Shown piece after piece: positions 15,783-22,112 of a stretch of 32,182 bases of DNA. Made by a program: the position numbers and the translations under genes. How positions within the stretch are numbered: the first letter of the stretch is position 1; each line of letters opens with the position of its first letter. The stretch covers positions 1-32,182 of the forward strand of contig SOJX01000146.1 of assembly GCA_004376375.1 (NCBI GenBank), given 5' to 3'. Source of the DNA: Planctomycetota bacterium (lineage in GTDB: Bacteria; Planctomycetota; E44-bin39). A model generated the notes under the pieces. That model was not told the DNA's origin, searched no databases, and worked only from the letters and a program-made list of their open reading frames with translations.

Positions 15783-16415
15783 TTAGCCGCCGGCCCCTTC
15801 ATCCGTCTCCGACTCGGCCTTCAATCTCTGCTCGATATCCGCGATTTCGTCCTCGATCTCCGATTCGAATTCACGCTCCTCCTCGGAGACGACCTCATCT
15901 TCAAGCAGTTTTTCGAATTCCTCCCGCCCGAGAAGGAACTCGCCTTCTTCCGCGTCGGCTTCGCCGACCTTTTCCGTAACGTCGGCCGTATGCCTGAGGA
16001 AGACGTCCATCTGCTCGCCGAGTGACTCGGCCTTGTCCATCGCAACCTCGAACTGGCGAACGGTCTGCCCCGGACTGGCCTCACCGTACGCGGAACCAAT
16101 CGATTTTGCAATATCCCGCAGGGTCTTCGCGAACGCGGCATGCGTTTCCGCCTGGTCCTTGATCTGCTTTGCGGTTTCAATCGAAAGCAACTGCCTTTCC
16201 ATCGTCACCTTCATGGCTCGGGCGCGGTTCACGTTGGCGTAAAGCAGGTCGAGCATCTTCCGGTCGCTGACCTTCTTGGCCCTCTTCGCCTTTTCAAGGA
16301 ACTCGACCTCGTTTTTTTCAGCCTCGCGGATGGCCCTCCGGATGCGCTTGATGCCGCGCCGGATCTCGACGTCGCGCTCGAGGCGCCGCTCCTCACTGCT
16401 CTTGAAAAGCCCCAT
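15783..16415 (-). CDS. ESCRT-III/CdvB (Snf7)-like coiled-coil protein
   Basis: A soluble helical protein of 210 residues starting MGLFKSS, as many Snf7/CHMP proteins do. A long basic helical hairpin covers about residues 8-115, with a segment LLYANVNRARAMKVTMERQL and SIETAKQI that resembles the YANE-RK and LEQ pattern of archaeal CdvB. A second helical region, VRQFEVAMDKAESLGEQMDVFL, matches the position of ESCRT-III helices 4-5. A very acidic stretch follows (about 165-190). The C-terminus, ADIEQRLK (about 192-199), resembles MIM1, the MIT-binding motif at the end of CHMP1/CHMP2 proteins. A near-perfect ribosome site (AAGGAG, six bases before ATG) fixes the start. It lies between the two Vps4-like ATPase genes. 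A PspA/Vipp1-type assignment is the main alternative; both belong to the same superfamily. Confidence 0.82.
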   Translation of the reverse strand: MGLFKSSEERRLERDVEIRRGIKRIRRAIREAEKNEVEFLEKAKRAKKVSDRKMLDLLYANVNRARAMKVTMERQLLSIETAKQIKDQAETHAAFAKTLRDIAKSIGSAYGEASPGQTVRQFEVAMDKAESLGEQMDVFLRHTADVTEKVGEADAEEGEFLLGREEFEKLLEDEVVSEEEREFESEIEDEIADIEQRLKAESETDEGAGG

Positions 16416-16445
16416 TCATCACTCCTTGGGTTTAATGGGCGGGTC

Positions 16446-16518
16446 TCAGATTGCAGATTTCAGATTGCAGATTTCGGATTTGGAGAAATCCGCAATCCGA
16501 AATCCCAAATCCGCAATC
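16446..16518. repeat. Tandem repeat based on AGATTGC/AGATTTC
   Basis: Direct repeats alternating AGATTGC and AGATTTC (7 bp, or a 14 bp pair), followed by partly complementary AAATCCGCAATC copies, so the block can also fold back on itself. It lies between the lipoprotein gene and the ESCRT-III-like gene. Confidence 0.75.
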
Positions 16519-16539
16519 GAAATGACCCGCCCCTGCAAA

Positions 16540-17130
16540 CTACTGAATGAACATCGGCTTGATTTCAAGGCGGTCGCCCTTGGTATTGATTGCGTCTTTT
16601 ATCGCCTGAAAATCGTCGCCATGCATAAGCTTTGTATAAACCGAAAGGGTGAAATCGACGGTTTCGCCCTCGTTCATCCGCTCGCGTATCATGACGTAGA
16701 AAATTCCCTGCCGCGTGGGCTGTCCGCTGGCACTGGTGTAGCGCAGTTTCAGGACCTCGAGGTTTGCGTCCCTGAAAATAATCATGATTGTAACGTTCGA
16801 GACGGAGACCGAGCCGGTATTCTTGACCGTTCCCCTGCACGAGACGAGGAACTCGCGGTCCTTGAACTCCCAATTCGGCTCGCCCTGAAGCTCGCATTCC
16901 CCGGCCGCCATTTTCTGGCTCAGCTCGCCGACTCTCCCCTGGAGCCTGACCTGCTCGGCCTTGGCCTTGTAGTAGCTTTTCTTCAGCTTGGCGTTGTCGT
17001 CGTTCAGTTCCTGAACGCGGTCACGGAGCTGGTCGCGCTCCTTTATAGTCTGCTTCGTCTTGTCGTTGCAGCCTCCGCTCACAAGAAACAGCATAAGAAT
17101 CAGCGCGCAAATCCGTGCGTATTTCTGCAT
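16540..17130 (-). CDS. Coiled-coil lipoprotein with a beta-sandwich-like domain
   Basis: A secreted lipoprotein of 196 residues. Residues 1-22 form a signal peptide ending in a lipobox (VSGGC, lipidated cysteine at 21). Residues about 28-75 form a coiled coil (KERDQLRDRVQELNDDNAKLKK). Residues about 80-196 are strand-rich with a pattern VSCRGTVKNTGSVSVSNVTIMIIFRD, like FxLYD/DUF3426-type domains found at envelopes. The ATG at 17130 is preferred because GGAGG lies seven bases before it, while the in-frame ATG at 17136 would overlap that site. The gene sits inside the AAA/coiled-coil run, which suggests an outer-face component of the same system. Membrane destination (inner or outer) cannot be decided; the residue after the cysteine is Asn. 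Confidence 0.87.
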   Translation of the reverse strand: MQKYARICALILMLFLVSGGCNDKTKQTIKERDQLRDRVQELNDDNAKLKKSYYKAKAEQVRLQGRVGELSQKMAAGECELQGEPNWEFKDREFLVSCRGTVKNTGSVSVSNVTIMIIFRDANLEVLKLRYTSASGQPTRQGIFYVMIRERMNEGETVDFTLSVYTKLMHGDDFQAIKDAINTKGDRLEIKPMFIQ

Positions 17131-17151
17131 TTTCATCCCTCCTCGTCTCCG

Positions 17152-17204
17152 GTAGGCCCGGCACTCCTGCCGGGCTGTTTGCCCGACAAGAGTGTCGGGC
17201 CTAC
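17152..17204. repeat. Palindromic element GTAGGCCCGGC...CCTAC, intergenic copy
   Basis: Two back-to-back hairpins, CCCGGCACTCCTGCCGGG and GCCCGACAAGAGTGTCGGGC, bounded by GTAG and CCTAC, in the gap between the second AAA ATPase gene and the lipoprotein gene. It is the sister of the in-frame copy at 15373-15430. Confidence 0.9.
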
Positions 17205-17226
17205 TTTCTATCCTTCAAGCCCCCGA

Positions 17227-18480
17227 TCAATCGCTCATTTTGTCTTTCCAGTCCAAATACCTTTGCATGTCTTTTTCCGTTATCTCCGACGGTATCCGGT
17301 CGCGGGCGGAAATAAAATCGTCCCTCGTAAGAGGCCGGACCTGGATCCGGTATTCCGTGATGCTCTGTACGCCCTTGTCGGTAAGCGTAGAGACTTCCGG
17401 GTTCATCTCCTGCACCATCTTGTTTATCACGTCCTTGGCGAAGCGCTCGAGCTCGCGGCCGCTGTAACCGTCCGTCATGTCGGCGAGGTCTTCATAAGGC
17501 ACGTCCGTTTCAAACCCCTTGCGCTCGAGCAGAATTCTGAGTATCGCGGTCCGGCTATCGCGGTCGGGCAGCGGAATGAAAATCTTTTTCTCGAACCGCG
17601 AGAGGACGGCCTTGTCGATATCCCACGGCCGGTTCGTCGCGGTGATGGTCAGGACGAATATGTCGCTCCTGCCTTTCTCGGCCAGGCCGTCGAGTTCGGC
17701 GAGAATCGTCGAAAGCAGGCGGCGCTCGTGGCCGGCGGTCGATTCGTCCCGTTCCGGGCTGAGGCTTTCAAACTCGTCGAAAAAGATTACAGAAGGCGAC
17801 ATCTCGCGCGCCTTCTCGTAAAGGCGAGTCACGATCTTTGACGAATCGCCGACCCACTTCGACAGGATGCTGGACACCTTTACGTTGAAAAACGCCGCGC
17901 CCCCCGCGGAAAGACCCGCCACCTTTTCATCCTTCTTCGCAAGCGCGGCGCTGGTCGCGGCGGCGAGGAGGGTCTTGCCCGTCCCCGGCGGTCCGTAGAA
18001 AAGGATGTTGCGCCACGGCTGCACGCGGACGCCTTCGGGCTGCCTGGCGAACGAAAGCCCGATGGTAAATTTTATTTCTTCCTTCGTTTCCTCGAGCCCG
18101 CCGATGTCGTCCCACGTGATGCGGCTGGTGGTGAGCAGATTCAGGACCTGCTGCTCGAACTCGTCGGACTCATCTTTTTCGCGGTCGGCCGATTCGGGAA
18201 CGGGTTTCGCATCCTTCTTCCCCGGGACGGGAGGCGGCTCTTTCGGCGTCCTGCCCGCGCGGAGGTCCCTGGCGAGCCGGAAATAAGTTTCCGCCCGCTT
18301 CTTCGAACGGCGCTCGTCGGCCTGGAGACGCTCAAAGTCGGCGAGGCGCATCTGCAGCCGCCCGGCCGACTCGTAAAGATCGGCAGACTTGTTCAGGTCA
18401 TTTGCATCCAGCCGCTCGCGCGCTTTCGTGAGCGTGCTCTCGATGGCTTCCCGGTAGCGTCTTGATATATCAAATTCCAT
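17227..18480 (-). CDS. Vps4-like AAA ATPase with MIT-like N-terminus (second of two)
   Basis: A 417-residue AAA ATPase with the clearest Vps4/katanin signatures in the window. Residues 1-78 are helical and MIT-like (LNKSADLYESAGRLQMRLAD, then RSKKRAETYFRLARDL). Residues about 80-112 are a proline/charged linker. The AAA core has Walker A GPPGTGKT (about 162-169), pore loop LSKWVGDSSKIV (about 205-216), Walker B VIFFDEFESL (about 230-239), the SRFEKKIFIPLPD signature (about 293-306; Vps4 has RRFEKRIYIPLPE), and GYSGRELERFAKD. The last helix, TEKDMQRYLDWKDKM, matches the C-terminal helix of the meiotic clade. It is distinct from the other ATPase of this cluster: its sensor region has the VLSRFEKK form instead of RPGRFD. 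An AGGA lies eight to nine bases before the ATG. Confidence 0.94.
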   Translation of the reverse strand: MEFDISRRYREAIESTLTKARERLDANDLNKSADLYESAGRLQMRLADFERLQADERRSKKRAETYFRLARDLRAGRTPKEPPPVPGKKDAKPVPESADREKDESDEFEQQVLNLLTTSRITWDDIGGLEETKEEIKFTIGLSFARQPEGVRVQPWRNILFYGPPGTGKTLLAAATSAALAKKDEKVAGLSAGGAAFFNVKVSSILSKWVGDSSKIVTRLYEKAREMSPSVIFFDEFESLSPERDESTAGHERRLLSTILAELDGLAEKGRSDIFVLTITATNRPWDIDKAVLSRFEKKIFIPLPDRDSRTAILRILLERKGFETDVPYEDLADMTDGYSGRELERFAKDVINKMVQEMNPEVSTLTDKGVQSITEYRIQVRPLTRDDFISARDRIPSEITEKDMQRYLDWKDKMSD

Positions 18481-18530
18481 CGAATGGGTCCTGCGTCAAG
18501 CGTCGTGCGTCGTGCGTCTTATTATTTTAA

Positions 18531-18578
18531 TTAACGCGCAGCAGACCACGCCGGCCACGCTGCGCCGCTATATATATT
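18531..18578. repeat. REP-like palindrome, copy 1 of an identical pair
   Basis: A 48 bp block: TTAACG head, stem CGCAGC/GCTGCG around a 16-base loop with a GCCGGC core, CCGCTA tail and a TATATAT run. It is identical to 20039-20086. It lies between the second AAA ATPase gene and the next coiled-coil gene and is preceded by CGTCGTG-type tandem repeats. Confidence 0.92.
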
Positions 18579-18630
18579 TTTTTATAAATAATATAACCCT
18601 CGACTCTCGACCCTTGACGCTCGACTCGTT

Positions 18631-19257
18631 TTATCCTTTTTCCTCGTCGAGTTTATTCTTCGCGCGTTTGCGCTCGGTTTCGAGGCGCGCAAGGTCGCCC
18701 GACTGCTTCGCGTCTATCAGCATGTCGATATCTTCCATGAGTCCCTTCATGCCGGGGTCGTTTTCCGGCGTGAAGGCGGGCTGGTCCGCGAGCACGTCTT
18801 CGGTGTCTTCGAGAAATTCCTGCGCCTTTTCATGCAGGTCTTCCTGCTCCGCGGCCAGGACCTGGAGCGCGGTCTCGATGTTCGCGTCCTTTGCAATCCC
18901 GAGCGCCTGGCGGAGGTTGATTTTGCCGGACCCCTTTTTCTCGCCCTCCTCCGCGGCCCTTACGGCGCGCTGGAGAATCGTTACCGTCAGGTGGCCCTCG
19001 TGAATCTCCCGCTCGAGGAGTTTTATCTTTTCCTGGCGCTGCCTGTATTCGCCGTAGACTATCTGGAACGAAGTATTATCGCCCTCTTCGCGCGCCTCGA
19101 CCATGCGGTCGAAAATCGTTTCCGAGGTCGCGCGCTCGGCCTCCAGTCTTCTGCCGGCGGCATTGCGCTGGCGCTCGGCGACTTTCAGCTTCGCTTTCAG
19201 GTCGATGGCGGAAACGATCGGTTTTGAAAACAGACGCTTGAAAAAGTTTTTAAACAT
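18631..19257 (-). CDS. Coiled-coil protein with amphipathic N-terminus, ESCRT-III/PspA-like (paralogue A)
   Basis: A 208-residue helical protein of unassigned family. The first 12 residues, MFKNFFKRLFSK, form an aromatic and basic amphipathic helix of the kind PspA and ESCRT-III proteins insert into membranes. Residues about 20-110 are a long charged coiled coil (KVAERQRNAAGRRLEAER, then YGEYRQRQEKIKLLEREI). Shorter acidic helices and a final segment GLMEDIDMLIDAKQSGDLARLETERKRAK follow. It shares length, layout and a conserved C-terminal segment with the next gene upstream, so the two are paralogues. It lies between the second Vps4-like ATPase gene and that paralogue. Membership of the ESCRT-III superfamily is inferred from architecture and context only. 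Confidence 0.8.
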   Translation of the reverse strand: MFKNFFKRLFSKPIVSAIDLKAKLKVAERQRNAAGRRLEAERATSETIFDRMVEAREEGDNTSFQIVYGEYRQRQEKIKLLEREIHEGHLTVTILQRAVRAAEEGEKKGSGKINLRQALGIAKDANIETALQVLAAEQEDLHEKAQEFLEDTEDVLADQPAFTPENDPGMKGLMEDIDMLIDAKQSGDLARLETERKRAKNKLDEEKG

Positions 19258-19287
19258 CGCTTTACCCCTGATGCCGGGACCCGGGAC

Positions 19288-19917
19288 CTAAATATCTGCA
19301 AGCGGATCGCGCCGGCGTCTGAGCTGTTTCTTCGCTTCGGCCTCGTGCTCGTATGCGGCCTCGAAGTTGCCCTCGTTCTGCGCCTCGATGATCGAATCGA
19401 GCGCGCCCATGAGTTTCTGTTTCCCCGGGTCGGCCGTATCGGTCATCGTCGAGGCGAGGCTCTCCTCGGTAAGCTCGAGAAGAGTGTCCACCTCCGCGAC
19501 GAAGACCTCGTCCTCGGTATCGGCGCGCGCAATCATCTCGACGACGTTCGATTCCTTGAGCTTTTTCATTACACGCTCGAAGCCTTTGTTGTCTTTCTTT
19601 TCCTCGGCCCGCCTGAAGGCAATCTCCGCCCGCGACAGGAGCGAGTGCTTGCGGCTCTCGACCATGAACTGGCGCTGGACCTGGTTGGCCTCGTCCTGGA
19701 GAGTCTTGTAGCGCTCGTACTCCATGTTGAGCCTGGCCTCGTTGCTCATGCGCCTCGATTCGAGCATGGACTTGAATACGCGGTCCGAGTCGCTCTGGAC
19801 CATGTCGAGGCGGGTCGACAGGCGGTCGCGCTCGGCCTCGGTGTGTTTTCGCTCTTTCTCTATCTCATTTACGGTCAGCTTGTCGCCGAAAAGAAGTTTT
19901 TTCAGTCGTGTCAGCAT
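19288..19917 (-). CDS. Coiled-coil protein with amphipathic N-terminus, ESCRT-III/PspA-like (paralogue B)
   Basis: A 209-residue protein built like its neighbour: amphipathic N-terminus MLTRLKKLLFGDK, a coiled coil (AERDRLSTRLDMVQSDSDRV, then MEYERYKTLQDEANQVQRQF), acidic middle helices (VAEVDTLLELTEESLAS) and the C-terminal KLMGALDSIIEAQNEGNFEAA segment, which aligns with the neighbour's LMEDIDMLIDAKQSGDLARL. It ends in an arginine cluster (KKQLRRRRDPLADI) that the paralogue lacks. A GGGAG lies six bases before the ATG. The pair probably arose by duplication and could form a hetero-polymer, as ESCRT-III subunits do. Confidence 0.8.
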   Translation of the reverse strand: MLTRLKKLLFGDKLTVNEIEKERKHTEAERDRLSTRLDMVQSDSDRVFKSMLESRRMSNEARLNMEYERYKTLQDEANQVQRQFMVESRKHSLLSRAEIAFRRAEEKKDNKGFERVMKKLKESNVVEMIARADTEDEVFVAEVDTLLELTEESLASTMTDTADPGKQKLMGALDSIIEAQNEGNFEAAYEHEAEAKKQLRRRRDPLADI

Positions 19918-19927
19918 CTGTTACTCC

Positions 19928-19995
19928 CATGAATTATGAATGATGAATTATGAATTATGAAACTTCATCCTTCATAATTCAGGATTCATCATTCT
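19928..19995. repeat. Heptamer tandem repeat, GAATTAT/GAATGAT
   Basis: Degenerate GAATTAT copies on one side and their complement TTCATAA on the other, so the block is both tandem and fold-back. It opens the 230-base gap between the paralogue B gene and the next coiled-coil gene; that gap has no gene. Confidence 0.75.
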
Positions 19996-20003
19996 TCCAA
20001 ACA

Positions 20004-20086
20004 CGCGGCGAGCAAGCTCGCCCGCTAAACAAATTTTATTAACGCGCAGCAGACCACGCCGGCCACGCTGCGCCGCTATATATATT
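20004..20086. repeat. REP-like palindromes, including copy 2 of the identical pair
   Basis: A short hairpin GGCGAGC-AAGCTCGCC followed by CGCTAA (20004-20026), then the 48 bp element 20039-20086, which is base-for-base the same as 18531-18578. The rest of the gap to 20149 is an ACTTCAAC-type octamer repeat. Confidence 0.9.
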
Positions 20087-20099
20087 ATTAATTTATTCT

Positions 20100-20149
20100 T
20101 TCTTAACTTCAACACTTCAACACATCAGCACTTCAACACTTTTTAACTT
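20100..20149. repeat. Octamer tandem repeat, unit CACTTCAA
   Basis: About five degenerate copies of CACTTCAA/CATCAGCA directly after the stop codon of the next coiled-coil gene (minus strand). The same unit occurs beside the kinase gene near 10100. Confidence 0.75.
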
Positions 20150-20959
20150 CTATTCCGCTTCGGCCTGCTCATCTTTTTTCGGCGCAGGCGTTTCGGGCTC
20201 CGCCTCTTTCTCCGGTTCTTTTTCTTCCGGAGCCGGCTTTTCCTCCTCTTTCTTATCACCATACGAGAGGAGCTTTTCCTTTACAAGCGCTTCGTCTTCC
20301 TTTTCCGGCGCTTCTTCAGTCTTTTCGGCCGGAGCAGGTTCTTTCCCGTACGCCAGAAGCCTTTCGCGCATCTGTGCCATGTCGTCGGCCTGCCCGGTCT
20401 CCACCTGTTTCTGCACCTCGCGCCAGGCGGCGCGGCTCGACTCGAAACTGGCGCGGCGCTGCGTAACTCCGTTGCGGAGTTTCTCCCACAGGACGGCGTT
20501 AACCTCGACCGCGGCCTCCGGCTTGCGGACGATTTCGTCGAGCCAGGTCACGAAATCCATGAGCATGCCGTACTGGGTGTCAATCTCGCGGATTTCGCGC
20601 TGGAGTTTTCCGGCCTGCCTGAGCGACCGGTCCGCGCGGCGAAGCACTTTGGCCTCTTCCGTCTTGTCCACCTTGCCGCCGGCGACCTGCTCCTGAAACG
20701 TGAAGATATCCTTGTCGATATCGCCCTTCTCGTTCTCGCGCTCGGTGATCTTCATTTCGAGCTCGATCTGCAGGTCCTCGAGGCCGGTGAAAAAGGCGTC
20801 TGCGCTCCCGGCCCCGTCGTACATTTCTTTTATTTTGCCCTTGAACGTGGGGTCGTACTTCGCAAACGCGTCCCGCCAGTTCTGATCTTTTTCATCCCCT
20901 TTTCCGCCATCCTCGGCGCCGAAAAGCCAGGAAAAGAAATTGGTGAACCAGTTAGACAT
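20150..20959 (-). CDS. Coiled-coil protein with amphipathic N-terminus and duplicated short motif in a proline-rich tail
   Basis: A 269-residue protein of unknown family. The start MSNWFTNFFSWLFG is an aromatic amphipathic helix. Residues about 25-185 are helical (LEDLQIELEMKITERENEKG, LRRADRSLRQAGKLQREI). The remainder is a disordered tail rich in Pro, Glu, Lys and Ala that carries two similar motifs: MRERLLAYGK (about 196-206) and VKEKLLSYGDK (about 225-235). Their spacing of hydrophobic and basic residues (E-xx-V-xx-KL-xx-Y in the second) recalls MIM1, the MIT-binding motif of ESCRT-III tails. The ATG at 20959 is chosen because AAGGA lies six bases before it; the ATG two codons earlier touches that site. 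It is the second gene of the long minus-strand run. Confidence 0.82.
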   Translation of the reverse strand: MSNWFTNFFSWLFGAEDGGKGDEKDQNWRDAFAKYDPTFKGKIKEMYDGAGSADAFFTGLEDLQIELEMKITERENEKGDIDKDIFTFQEQVAGGKVDKTEEAKVLRRADRSLRQAGKLQREIREIDTQYGMLMDFVTWLDEIVRKPEAAVEVNAVLWEKLRNGVTQRRASFESSRAAWREVQKQVETGQADDMAQMRERLLAYGKEPAPAEKTEEAPEKEDEALVKEKLLSYGDKKEEEKPAPEEKEPEKEAEPETPAPKKDEQAEAE

Positions 20960-21007
20960 TTTCATTCCTTTCGGAATCTGCCGGCGGCGGATACCGCCGC
21001 CGCTTAT

Positions 21008-21949
21008 TTATTTCTGCCGGTTGACGAGCACAGGCTTGCCGTCAATCTCCCTGAACTCGAGGAAATCGTGTTTCTCCGCCATCCGCTCGAACACACGCAA
21101 AACCATTCTCTCGGAAAGCTTCAGCTCCTTTACCGCCTCCTTCAGCGGGAAATAAGCGTTCCGCCGCCTCATGACGGGATGGTTTTCAATGCTCGAGCGC
21201 ACCCGCTCGAACTTCTCATCGATCGATTCCGGATCGAATATGTCCAGCAGAAGACCTGCGTGCTCGTTCTTGATCACGTGAATATCCCATGCCGTGCTTC
21301 CGCGCGGAGTGATGACCGCCATCGCATGGTCGTGCCCGGCCGGGATGGCCTGGAGCACTTCCGGCTCGACGCCGGTAGGCGACATGACGCCCAGAAAATA
21401 GAAAACGTCTTTCGTATGCTCGCATTGCGCGGTGAGGTCGTGCAGCTTGGTCGGCGGAAGCGGCTCGTCCGAAAAACCGTTTACCACGTGAGTCTCGAGC
21501 GGGCTGAGGACCTGCGCCGAAATCACGACAGCCAGCCTGGCTTTTTTCTTCAGAAGCCCGGAAGTATAAATATTATAGTCGAACCCCCCGTTGTGCGGCA
21601 GCTCGTCGAGCCTGCCCGAATCGAAATCCTCGTGCCGCTCCATAAGCGAGCGAAGCGCAATGGTTTCATTACGCCTTACGAGGTCGCTCTCGTCGAAACT
21701 GAATTCTATCTCTTCGTCAGTCAGGGGAGAAACAACGCTGCCGAGATGCGAGATATTATCGGTTACGCGGTCGAGAAAGAGGTCATCGAGGACCTTTGCG
21801 CGCTTCGAGGAAACGGCGCCTTCGGGGACTTCAATCCGCTTGCGCGCCTTTACGGGCGCATCCCCGCTTTCGGAGACGTTGTAATTAAAACCGTATCTCT
21901 CGTATTCCTTTGAATCGCCCTCTGTTTTCCGGCCGCCGTCCTCTGGCAT
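21008..21949 (-). CDS. Unknown protein with C-terminal winged-helix-like segment, first gene of the run
   Basis: Not recognised. The 313 residues start with a charged, probably disordered region (1-60), then a helical acidic stretch with LTDEEIEFSFDESDL, a central alpha/beta domain (about 130-240) with hydrophobic strands such as ARLAVVISAQVL, DVFYFLGVMSPTGV and HAMAVITP, and a C-terminal segment (about 265-313): FPLKEAVKELKLSERMVLRVFERMAEKHDFLEFREIDGKPVL, cut here only for description. That segment has the helix-helix-helix-wing pattern of a winged helix. It may be a regulator of the run; winged helices are also the building blocks of ESCRT-II, so a structural role cannot be excluded. No Shine-Dalgarno is visible. 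It is preceded by a candidate promoter. Confidence 0.75.
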   Translation of the reverse strand: MPEDGGRKTEGDSKEYERYGFNYNVSESGDAPVKARKRIEVPEGAVSSKRAKVLDDLFLDRVTDNISHLGSVVSPLTDEEIEFSFDESDLVRRNETIALRSLMERHEDFDSGRLDELPHNGGFDYNIYTSGLLKKKARLAVVISAQVLSPLETHVVNGFSDEPLPPTKLHDLTAQCEHTKDVFYFLGVMSPTGVEPEVLQAIPAGHDHAMAVITPRGSTAWDIHVIKNEHAGLLLDIFDPESIDEKFERVRSSIENHPVMRRRNAYFPLKEAVKELKLSERMVLRVFERMAEKHDFLEFREIDGKPVLVNRQK

Positions 21950-21968
21950 GAGTGATTATTCCCCTCTG

Positions 21969-21997
21969 TATTTATCCGCAGACAGATTAAAATACAA
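21969..21997 (-). promoter_or_regulatory. Candidate promoter of the AAA/coiled-coil run
   Basis: Minus strand TTGTAT (21992-21997) and TAAATA (21969-21974) with a 17-base spacer, about 20 bases upstream of the first gene of the run. Further upstream a small imperfect palindrome TAGCA-TTAT-TGCTA (22027-22040) could be an operator. It is the only promoter-like pair I noticed before the fourteen co-directional genes. Confidence 0.4.
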
Positions 21998-22112
21998 CTC
22001 CCTGATTACCCAAAGATTTTTTATGTTAGCATTATTGCTACCCCCCGTCAAGTCATATCACAACGGGATTGCATTGCCTTTCGGCAATAATATCTCAACC
22101 ATTTATCCAGCC

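Noticed and set aside
16276..16600. A second gene in the AGATTGC repeat region
   Set aside because: Open frames there are translations of the tandem repeat and extend into opposite-strand genes.
18631..19917. Calling the two paralogous coiled-coil proteins PspA outright
   Set aside because: They are shorter in the hairpin region than PspA and share no diagnostic text I can see; only architecture and context support kinship.
22073..22088. Hairpin ATTGCC-TTTC-GGCAAT as a terminator of the small membrane protein gene
   Set aside because: The stem is only six pairs and no T-run follows on the relevant strand; it is kept as a note only.
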